A DNA stretch of 64,000 nucleotides, taken from assembly GCF_000243155.2 (NCBI RefSeq), contig NC_018017.1:3844001-3908000 (forward strand), read 5' to 3'. The position numbers and the translations under genes are program-made. This document shows positions 34,501 to 41,505 of the stretch, piece by piece. The notes under the pieces are model-generated. The model was not told the DNA's origin, did no database searches, and saw only the letters and a program-made list of their open reading frames with translations. The stretch is from Desulfitobacterium dehalogenans ATCC 51507 (GTDB taxonomy: Bacteria > Bacillota > Desulfitobacteriia > Desulfitobacteriales > Desulfitobacteriaceae). Within the stretch, counting starts at the first letter, position 1. Each line of letters opens with the position of its first letter.

Positions 34501-35305
34501 CGCCCACAATCCCTGAACGGGCATTGCACCCCAACCAAACAATACCCATTAAAACAGTCATAAGACTTAAGCCAGCCTTAGCGCGCTTATCTTTGACTAA
34601 GACCAACAAGGCGAAGCACAGAGGAAAGAGCATCGCTATATAGCTGCCCACATAATTATAATGATATAAGGTAGCGTAAATAACATTCTTGTCGAATTTG
34701 AAAGTCAACTGCTCCCCAATCTGTTTATGCTCTCCAGATAGAAACAAGCTCTTCGCAATATCAGACTTTAAAACATCATACCCTATGTATTGAAACAATC
34801 CGATCAAGCCGATCACTAAAGCCCCCGCCAGCAAGCCGCCGAGAATCAGCTTGACCTGCTTCTCATCGGATACCAACGCCGTGGTTACCAGAAAGATCAG
34901 CAGATAGGCCGCTAAGACATACATTCCTTCATAACGATCGGGAAAGCCACTCAAGGCCACACTGCGGAAATCCGAAACCACAGCGGAAGCTGTGATGAGA
35001 AGAAAATACAGTACGGCTGCTGTGTAATAGGGTCTAAGGGATTTTTTCACTAAACGGGGGGTATTCTGAAAAACCCGTACGATCACCAGAAAAGCCCCTG
35101 AGAGCGCTGCAATAATTACTCCGATTCCCTTATAGTAAGAAAAAAAATCATAATTCTCCGCACTACCGTTCCAATAGGCAAGGCTGACTCCCGACAGAGG
35201 GATAACTTTCAAGTGAACGATTAAAGGAACTGCAGCCATCACGAAAATAAGGGGCAGCAGATAATACCATTGCACACTTGGTTTAGTATTTTTTTGAGTT
35301 TTCAC
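31547..35305 (-). CDS. O-antigen ligase/polymerase-like domain fused to CWB2, Ig-like and LRR domains
   Basis: A single 1252-residue reading frame. Residues 1-600 are a polytopic membrane protein with about 12 helices, a large outer loop (about 325-480) and the O-antigen ligase family pattern (NARSGIVGGGLALL, FLGYGPDTFA, KPHNQYLQIAINTG). After a soluble tail, residue 622 is an ATG that starts a normal signal peptide (MKILSRKITGILLGAVLLIF). Then come three CWB2 repeats (652-940), two Big_4-like Ig domains (950-1100) and about five leucine-rich repeats (1130-1252, LRTLDLRNNFLKG, LEYLNLRNNDLEQ). GTG start with GGAGG upstream. It may be a genuine fusion or two genes joined by loss of a stop codon. 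Confidence 0.88.
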   Translation of the reverse strand: MKTQKNTKPSVQWYYLLPLIFVMAAVPLIVHLKVIPLSGVSLAYWNGSAENYDFFSYYKGIGVIIAALSGAFLVIVRVFQNTPRLVKKSLRPYYTAAVLYFLLITASAVVSDFRSVALSGFPDRYEGMYVLAAYLLIFLVTTALVSDEKQVKLILGGLLAGALVIGLIGLFQYIGYDVLKSDIAKSLFLSGEHKQIGEQLTFKFDKNVIYATLYHYNYVGSYIAMLFPLCFALLVLVKDKRAKAGLSLMTVLMGIVWLGCNARSGIVGGGLALLVFLIAINKMIRKHWKYFGAGLLVMIALAIGLNQLSGGYLSTRAMSLYTDTRALIGLAGNAESQEDSIPLKAVNINGKQGTIVTDSETLNFTYDEDRLVFMDSENKPILYTYDRDQGTMMFSDPKYTDYLLTVGQLNGKGALKIQKGDIQLFFGLEPEKLTFLGPNGREISLEPIESWGFTGYERIGSSRGYIWSRSLPLLKNTLFLGYGPDTFAIVFPQHDILGKMYAYHGDMWQIVDKPHNQYLQIAINTGIISLLAFLFIVVYYLYQSFRLYVSNPFRDFLSQAGVAVFIAIVGYLGAAFFNDSVVSVAPVFWCLLGLGVSINHMLKAKPSEGAMSWEDVKKVINMKILSRKITGILLGAVLLIFSLDQQAYASTTVSRLSGSDRYQTAVAISQSGWPDGADNVVITTGQNFPDALSAATLAGKNGAPILLAGPKGFSPETLREIKRLSPKKAYIVGGLSAVPNSVESQLSANGITSTRLSGKDRYDTAMAVARSVGMSKGIIIVPGESFADALSAAPLAAAEGMPIIPVPSDDMTKNQKSYFARAKLSRVIILGTAKEIPQVIRSQFAAAENITGADPYTRNIALLQKFSESLSKDRVFIATGQAYPDALAAAAYAQMNNNPVILLNGNQISAAADKYFSTQVIDEITVLGGEGVIASSTVQRLANLTPTVSEVKSIDVAVKENQSYTLPKTIEAKTSQGNWAQVPVTWNLTNVSTAKTGTYYYTGSVKGYDGTVELVLTVEAGPVKVDTFGAEVIRGSDYSLPETVTVSMSDHSIKKLPVQWSSTPTATILNKAGTYTFQGTVEGTDLTTTLSLKVSEDKAIEFKDGSLEWAVKYTLGKQSSPQPAYLSEVLELTSLNLDGYGIRDLTGLEACSNLRTLDLRNNFLKGSNLSTLQRLPDLEYLNLRNNDLEQVDTVRNLTKLTYLDISLNKIKDFAPIRDLTRLTSLFLKSNETQDFSATRSYYPMLKEKDFTL
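33440..33455 (-). promoter_or_regulatory. Internal ribosome site and start inside the fusion gene
   Basis: AAGGTG lies six bases before the ATG at 33442, which opens a typical signal peptide. It could produce a free 631-residue CWB2-Ig-LRR protein from the same message. Confidence 0.6.
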
Positions 35306-35497
35306 AGCTTTCCTCCCCTGATGACAGATACCATCATTCTCTACTCAATTCATTATAGCAGAAAAACAAATCCAGCGGCAGAAAACATGAAATATGTAAT
35401 GGAAATAATGCTTAATGGCGATTTAAAAAACAAAATTACTAACCGGTTGGCAAGAACATGTATCAGATTTTGTCATCTGTCAAACAGGGCAAATACA

Positions 35498-35545
35498 CAT
35501 TAAAAGAGGAACCTTGAACGCATTACTGCATTCAAGGTTCCCTTT
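35498..35545 (-). terminator. Terminator of the S-layer gene
   Basis: Arms GGAACCTTGAA (35508-35518) and TTCAAGGTTCC (35531-35541), with a TCTTTTAAT tail on the minus strand. The remainder of the 280-base gap up to the fusion gene shows no gene. Confidence 0.88.
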
Positions 35546-35585
35546 TCCATAGATTAAAATACTAGAGTTTTGCTAAGGTTAATGC

Positions 35586-38500
35586 TTACCTAACTACGAT
35601 CTTAATGGTCTTGACAAGACCGCCGACTACAGCACTAACTTTAAAGGATCCTGTGCCACTGGCACTATCGAAGCTGCCATCATTTCTTGGGTTAGTAACT
35701 ACACCATCGTCATTCGCTGTCACAAGAACTTGTGAAAGCTTCATGCCTTTCTTGCCGTATTGGTCTACAGCATAGAAATGGATCTTAGAGGTAGTTGCTT
35801 TGCCGTCGTTATCGTATTTTGCCAGTGTCTTGACAGGTGCAGTGCCAGTAGTTCCGAACAGAGTGGCTAAGGTAGTACCCTTAGAAGTATCAATAGTGAG
35901 GGTATCACCATCAAGTGTGACACCAGGTAATTCGGTAGGAGCTACAAAGACAATGTCTTTGGCAACTGGAGCTACCTTAGAGGATTTCACATCGGTTGAT
36001 ACGGATTTAATCGCACCATCTACACCCTTTACAGTAACAGAAAGGGTTGCACTTGCTTCTGTCATGGTATCAGGCAGTTTGGAACCAACGACCTTGACAC
36101 CTTTATAACCTACACCGCCGTTCTCACCTTTTATTACTGTGAAGTAAGGACTGTTTACAGTTGCACCAATTATCGGTGTTCCTTTCAGAACAACCTTAGC
36201 ACCCGATGCTGTTGTACCATAGATCTTCGGATTAGCTGCAAATGCTTCTACCCGAGCTGTATTAGCAGTGGTATCTATGACATTATTAGCTGCATAGATA
36301 GCATTCGGTACACTGTCGATAGTATAGCCCTTGATGTCTGAATCTGCTACCACTGTCATGGTTTGTGATTTGGTGTCAATGAGGAGATCTTCTTTAGAGC
36401 CATCCGCATTTACCTTCATATCTTTACCATACAGCGCAAAACGAACAGTGACGGTTCCAGGTTTTTTAGCTCTTAATACAATCTGATTTTCACCTGGCTT
36501 TGCAATATAGCTACCATCTGTGTAGTTACCGTTGGCATCAACAGTAGCATCCGGATTAGCTGTACTATTCTCAAGCTGCTTATCATCATTAACATTAACT
36601 ACCGTAACAATGTCTTTGTTTGCTATTTCGGCTTTAACATAGTAATTTTTAGCGACATTATCAGCATCAGCAGTTGTCATATCAATGTCTCTACCATATT
36701 GATCTTTCACTGCTAAACCGCCAGCATCGTAACCAAAGTCAATCTTTTGCACTGCTCCATTAGGAACATCAATTGAGCCATTGGTTGTCATTTGGGCTGA
36801 TTGCATCAGAGGTTTAAGCACAGTGGTATCCAGTGCCAAAGCGTCAGCTACAGCTGCTTTTTGGATGTTAATTGTGAGTGTGCTGTAGTGACCGGTTCTG
36901 CTCACGGTAGCCGTGATGACCTGAGGAATAGGATTCGAGGTTTTGTTTTCTTTTTTTACAGTTTTGATTACGGCAGTACCGTCAATCTGCTCATCCCAGT
37001 AGGCTGCATCTGTATTGAGTTGAACATAAGGTTTCAGATCAGCGAACTTGGTTACTTCTTTGCCGTTTTGATCATAAGCCACAAAGGGGATGGTTGCGGA
37101 CTCGTTAGAAGCTACCGCTTCGTTCGGAGCAAGCAAGGTAATCTTAGCGACTTCGGCTTGCTTTTTCAGGGTGAGGTTAAGCTGAGAGGTTTTGCCCGTC
37201 CAAGTCATGGCTGTGATAATCACAGGTGTGTCCACAGTAATCGTCTTATCGGTAGTTCTCAGTTCAATCATCGCTTTATTGGAATCCTTGGGATCTTGGA
37301 CGACTTTGACTGTTACATCGGGGTTGGAAGTAGTTATTTCATCTTTGTCTTGGCCGCTCAAAATCAAGCCTTCTTTAACAAGCTCAAAATTATTGGTGGC
37401 ATTGCCGCTGATATCCGTAGCAGTATAGTCTACATAGAATACATCAGTGAGGCTTGCTGCGGTCAATTCCTTTTCTGTTCCATCAGCGCTGACCAGCTTG
37501 TTGAGCGTGATATCGCTTAAGGTACCGATTTGGGAAGTAGCAGCCAGAGTAGCGGTGGTGGATACACCAGAAGTCATATCATTGGCTGTAATCACAATCC
37601 CACCTGCAAAACTGAGAAGGTTCAGATTATTAGATGCAGCCAGTTTGATTAAACCTTTACGGGCCTCAATCGTACCTACACCAGTTTTGAAGTCAACATT
37701 ATTGGCCAGTGCGGAGTTGGTGATATCCACTCCGTATTGATCCAGGATCTTATAGGTTGCATATCCGGTTTGTACCTGCTGGTTGTTCACCGTGCTTGTT
37801 ACCACACCCAGCTTAGTGGATGTAATCTCAATCTTAGCAACTTTTTGCTCGGTATAGGTAACTTCTTTGGAAGCGAGTTCCTTAGTGTCTTCTTTAACGC
37901 CGACAGTATAAGTTCCGGATACAAAGTTGGAAGACTTAGACAGAACAGCTTCTGTCTTAGCTTCATTCCAGGTAACGTTTACTGCCACCGCAGAAGATGA
38001 CTGTCCTTGTTTTACTTCAAAATTAATTTTTGCGGTGTCAGCGGGAGCCTTGCTGAATTTTACTTTTACAGCATTAGCTGCAGATGCCGTGATGCTCTCA
38101 ACTTTGAACTCTCCAGTGGAAGGAGGATTCTTCACAGCATCCATTACTGCATTGCTGACAGCTGCAGTTCCGCCCAGAGCAACCAAAACGCTGTCTTTCT
38201 CCAGGTTGGAAGCGATATCAGCTTTTACAGTTTTTCCATCAGTCAAAGCAATCGGGGAATCGGTTTGTGCAGCAAGCACAGAACCTACGAGGGCGTCAGC
38301 CAAACTGAGGCCGTTACCAACATAGACAGTACCGAAATCGAAATCGAGTTCAGCGATAACTTGTTTGTTGGTGTCATAACGGTCAGCACCTGCTAAGCGT
38401 TTTGCACCGGCAATGTCTTTAACGCGAGTGGTTCCGCCAACGATGTAGTCAGCTTTAACACCAGCGTCTACAGTACCGCTTTGGTTAGCAACAACGATAG

Positions 38501-39035
38501 CAAAGTTGTTAGCAGCTGCGTAGGAAGCAACGGACATAGCGTCAGCAACGCCGTCATAACCTACAACGAAGGTTCCTTCAGGAGCAGTCAACTTAGCATT
38601 GATAGCTTTAGCAGTAGCGATGCGGTCAGCACCTTTAACTTCGTCAACTGCGAAGCCGGCAGCTTTCAGTTCGTCAACGACAGCTTTGCTAGCAGCAGCA
38701 CCAACTACAACAACTTTCTTAACACCGAGAGCTTTCATGGATTTGACGACATCGTCATTCATGTCAGCTTTGTCGGTCAGGTAGATCGGAGCGTCTTCTT
38801 GAGCTGCAAGGGGAGCTGCAGCAAGAGCGTCAACGAGGTTATTGGGGTTACCAGCAGCAACAACTGCGGTATCTGCAGAGGCATACGCTTTTTCTGCAAT
38901 TTTGATCGAGGTTTGGTATCTGTCGGAACCAGCAAGACGAACAAAATCGTCAGCAGCGAATACGCTGGCTGGAGCCATTGACAGTACCATACCGGCGATA
39001 GCTAAGGAGGCTAAAGCCTTTTTTGTCTTCTTCAT
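35586..39035 (-). CDS. Probable main S-layer protein with N-terminal CWB2 repeats
   Basis: About 1149 residues. Signal peptide 1-27 (KKALASLAIAGMVLSMAPASVFA); three CWB2 repeats 29-330 (FVRLAGSDRYQTS, AKRLAGADRYDTN); then about 800 residues of Thr/Val/Ala-rich, lysine-rich beta domains with Ig-like strands (VESITASAANAVKVKFSKAP). It has almost no cysteine. Size, composition, position, a strong terminator and an unusual structured leader fit the major S-layer subunit. All three CWB2 repeats deviate from the P-I-L-L-T motif (PIYLT, AIVVA, PIALT), unlike the minor CWB2 proteins here. The ATG at 39035 gives a normal signal peptide; the longer frame adds 22 unlikely residues. Confidence 0.85.
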   Translation of the reverse strand: MKKTKKALASLAIAGMVLSMAPASVFAADDFVRLAGSDRYQTSIKIAEKAYASADTAVVAAGNPNNLVDALAAAPLAAQEDAPIYLTDKADMNDDVVKSMKALGVKKVVVVGAAASKAVVDELKAAGFAVDEVKGADRIATAKAINAKLTAPEGTFVVGYDGVADAMSVASYAAANNFAIVVANQSGTVDAGVKADYIVGGTTRVKDIAGAKRLAGADRYDTNKQVIAELDFDFGTVYVGNGLSLADALVGSVLAAQTDSPIALTDGKTVKADIASNLEKDSVLVALGGTAAVSNAVMDAVKNPPSTGEFKVESITASAANAVKVKFSKAPADTAKINFEVKQGQSSSAVAVNVTWNEAKTEAVLSKSSNFVSGTYTVGVKEDTKELASKEVTYTEQKVAKIEITSTKLGVVTSTVNNQQVQTGYATYKILDQYGVDITNSALANNVDFKTGVGTIEARKGLIKLAASNNLNLLSFAGGIVITANDMTSGVSTTATLAATSQIGTLSDITLNKLVSADGTEKELTAASLTDVFYVDYTATDISGNATNNFELVKEGLILSGQDKDEITTSNPDVTVKVVQDPKDSNKAMIELRTTDKTITVDTPVIITAMTWTGKTSQLNLTLKKQAEVAKITLLAPNEAVASNESATIPFVAYDQNGKEVTKFADLKPYVQLNTDAAYWDEQIDGTAVIKTVKKENKTSNPIPQVITATVSRTGHYSTLTINIQKAAVADALALDTTVLKPLMQSAQMTTNGSIDVPNGAVQKIDFGYDAGGLAVKDQYGRDIDMTTADADNVAKNYYVKAEIANKDIVTVVNVNDDKQLENSTANPDATVDANGNYTDGSYIAKPGENQIVLRAKKPGTVTVRFALYGKDMKVNADGSKEDLLIDTKSQTMTVVADSDIKGYTIDSVPNAIYAANNVIDTTANTARVEAFAANPKIYGTTASGAKVVLKGTPIIGATVNSPYFTVIKGENGGVGYKGVKVVGSKLPDTMTEASATLSVTVKGVDGAIKSVSTDVKSSKVAPVAKDIVFVAPTELPGVTLDGDTLTIDTSKGTTLATLFGTTGTAPVKTLAKYDNDGKATTSKIHFYAVDQYGKKGMKLSQVLVTANDDGVVTNPRNDGSFDSASGTGSFKVSAVVGGLVKTIKIVVR

Positions 39036-39191
39036 GTAGTGAATTTCTCCTCTCATTCTTGTGGTAACGTTTTTCTTGTCTTCCGGAGTCGCGGCGCTCA
39101 TGTACGTTTTTTAATCTAAGAAGCTATGTGCCAGACTCCTCACCTTTGCTGATCAGTGGTCGTCACTCACCCCCTTAAATAAGCCGCAAAT

Positions 39192-39287
39192 CTTTAGACA
39201 TTGCGCAATATCTAAAGGCATCCCACCCCTTAATGGGGGCGTCCCCCCTGAGAAGCTTACGCCTCGCGGGTGGCTTACCCTTTAGAC
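39192..39287 (-). ncRNA. Structured leader with two exclusive folds upstream of the S-layer gene
   Basis: On the minus strand, in RNA order: TCTAAAGGG (39287-39279), CCACCC (39273-39268), a GAGGC-GUAA-GCUUC hairpin (39265-39252), a GGGGG/CCCCC hairpin (39248-39235), GGGTGG (39228-39223) and TGCCTTTAGA (39220-39211). The first and last pair, as do the second and fifth, giving a three-way junction. CTTTAGA at the 3' end can instead pair with TCTAAAG at 39198-39192 to form a separate hairpin. This is a switch-like layout about 160-250 bases before the start codon. I do not recognise it as a known class. No plain terminator follows. The rest of the 470-base gap holds no gene. Confidence 0.5.
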
Positions 39288-39505
39288 AAACCTAATGAAG
39301 AAACCTTTCACAGTTTCTACACTCGTAATAAACTATTCGATGCCGGATTTAATATTCCTGCATCTCTCCAAAAAAATTTCTTAGAAAATCTTGGAGAAGT
39401 TCATTTTACGAGCGCATGTTTAAATTCTAACTAAAAACGAAGTTTTTTTCCATACCCTTTGTAAATATTTTTATTAACTTTTTCTTAATTCCCATTCTGA
39501 TTAAG

Positions 39506-41131
39506 CTAATATCCCCTGTGAATGAGAATTCCCCGGTATATCCCCAGAGCAGATTTTTTCTGAAATTCCGGGTCTGTGATAAGTTTCTCTTCTACCGGAT
39601 TGGAGATAAAGCCCAGTTCAACAAGGATGGCCGGCATGGTGGTATTCTTGATCACGTAAAAATTAGCGGTTTTAACCTTGCGATCCTGAAGCCCAACCTG
39701 CTTGATCAATTCTTGCTGAACAGCAGAAGCAAGCTTTCTTCCCTCCTCGGCTTTGGGATTATCTGCAGAGATATAGGTGGTCACCCCACCGGCTTCGGGG
39801 TTGGAAAAGGCATCGTTATGTATAGAGACGTAGAGATCGGCCGGAATCTGATTCGCTATTTTTACTCTGGCTTGTAAATCTTTTAATTCCGTATAATCGG
39901 CGCCGGCAGGCGAGGTATCTCCCGTCCTGGTCATCACTACTTTAGCCCCTGCTTGCCGTAAAAGATCCGCTAAGTTAAGCCCCACGGGCAGAGTGGAGTT
40001 CTTTTCATAAGAGCCGCTGGCGCCTACCGCTCCCACATCCTTGCCGCCATGGCCCGGATCGACCACGATGGTGAGACCCGCCAGGAGATAGGGGGGTTGT
40101 ATGGTCCCTTCCACGATTCCCTTGACCCGTTCTGAAAGCACTGTATCCCCGCCGATGATGGTCACCAAGAGCTGAGCGGCTGCAGCATTGCCCAGCGCCG
40201 AGTAAGTCACTGCCGGCAGATCTTCCTTGTAAGACATAAATAAGTAGGCATTTTGTTTAACCGCTAAAGCCCCTGTCACCAGAGCATCGGGGAAATTTTC
40301 CCCTGTCACCAAAAAACTTCTCTGATTCTCGGAAGCAAAGTCCTGCCCAAACTCCTCCTGGGTAAACCAGAACACTTTGGCCGCTGTATCATAGCGATTG
40401 TCCCCTGAGATACGGGTCATTCCCGTCAGCCCTGCCACCACTTCCGAAGAAACCGCTTTTTCTCCCCCGATTACTGTGGTCCTGGTCACGGATTCTGCTT
40501 CCTGATTCAGCCGATAAGCTCCCAATTCCTCCAGCTTCAGCCGGGTGGCCTCGGGGAGGCCTTTGGCCTTAGTCAGCAGCAAGGGCGTCTCTGTCATCCC
40601 TGCGTAAGGACCGATAGCGAGAGCATCGGGAAAGTTCTCCCCGCTGGTGAGAATCACTTGACCGTTCCCGCCTAAGCGCTCCGCTACCATCACGGCGGTC
40701 TCATAACGATCTGCACCCCCGATTCTCTCCCAGGTCAATCCCTCTTTTTCCAAGGCCTTTGTTACGGGATTTCCCATGACTCCCGTCCCTCCCAAAAGGA
40801 TCACATGCTGAGCGTTGAGCCGCTTGATTTCTGCCAGAACTCCTTCATCCAGACCTCGGGACGGTGTCAGGAGTATGGGGGCGTCATAGCGCTTGGAAAG
40901 AGGAACCGCGACTAAGGAATCGGGAAAATCATCGTAGCGGGCTAAGAGGACGGTATTCGCCTCATTCCAACCTTCTTGGGAAATCCGTATGGCGGTCTCG
41001 ATACGTGTTGTTCCATAGATGCGTGTTACATCTGCCGTTAAAGGAGCCGCATCAACACTGGCCTGCCCCATCAGCCAGAGGCTGAAGGCGGCACCCAGTA
41101 CCAGGCTCCATTTTTTTCGTCGTGGCCACAC
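39506..41131 (-). CDS. N-acetylmuramoyl-L-alanine amidase with three CWB2 repeats
   Basis: 541 residues. Signal peptide 1-28, three CWB2 repeats about 36-330, Amidase_3 domain 349-541. Zinc ligands are visible: H in VVDPGHGG, E in SYEKNSTL and H in SIHNDAF; the catalytic E is in ILVELGFISN. It cleaves the amide bond between MurNAc and the stem peptide, acting in the wall. The order CWB2-amidase is that of B. subtilis LytC. GTG start with AAGGAGGG seven bases upstream. It lies upstream of the S-layer gene on the same strand, with a 470-base gap that suggests separate transcription. Confidence 0.95.
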   Translation of the reverse strand: MWPRRKKWSLVLGAAFSLWLMGQASVDAAPLTADVTRIYGTTRIETAIRISQEGWNEANTVLLARYDDFPDSLVAVPLSKRYDAPILLTPSRGLDEGVLAEIKRLNAQHVILLGGTGVMGNPVTKALEKEGLTWERIGGADRYETAVMVAERLGGNGQVILTSGENFPDALAIGPYAGMTETPLLLTKAKGLPEATRLKLEELGAYRLNQEAESVTRTTVIGGEKAVSSEVVAGLTGMTRISGDNRYDTAAKVFWFTQEEFGQDFASENQRSFLVTGENFPDALVTGALAVKQNAYLFMSYKEDLPAVTYSALGNAAAAQLLVTIIGGDTVLSERVKGIVEGTIQPPYLLAGLTIVVDPGHGGKDVGAVGASGSYEKNSTLPVGLNLADLLRQAGAKVVMTRTGDTSPAGADYTELKDLQARVKIANQIPADLYVSIHNDAFSNPEAGGVTTYISADNPKAEEGRKLASAVQQELIKQVGLQDRKVKTANFYVIKNTTMPAILVELGFISNPVEEKLITDPEFQKKSALGIYRGILIHRGY

Positions 41132-41505
41132 AGAAAAACCCTCCTTATTTGACTAAGTATCCTTGGGACTTTCGACAGGTTTCACTTTAATCCTCTTGGA
41201 AATCTCGACCAATAGACTCAGTCTACCATAAAGTAATAGACAGAAAAAATTAAGATTTTCTTCCTCTTTTAGATGTTAAGAATTTATTAACTTTGTGATT
41301 TCCCTGTTATTTCTACAAGGTATTTGTCCTTTTATAACGAATTACTTGCAAGGACTAAAGTGCCTGTCAGATTTTGTGTTCTGCTGTAGTCTATGTTAAG
41401 AACATCACTCATTAATTGAGTACGCTGATGAAGTGATGGCAACTGGGGTTCGCAAGTTTATATGATGCTAAGTTTACGAGATGAGAAGTATGGAAGGAGA
41501 GAAAG
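41132..41505. other. Divergent intergenic region between amidase and GH18 genes
   Basis: 374 AT-rich bases that should contain promoters for both genes. No gene, no repeat-family member and no recognisable riboswitch were found. Confidence 0.5.

Noticed and set aside
36801-37520. A 239-residue plus-strand reading frame and other long frames opposite the S-layer gene
   Set aside because: They are shadows of a highly biased codon pattern in the S-layer gene; no start site or domain supports them.
39192-39287. Naming the S-layer leader as a cyclic-di-AMP (ydaO) riboswitch because of GGGGGA and GGGGTG motifs
   Set aside because: Only short GC-rich words agree; the helix order and the other conserved segments could not be matched.
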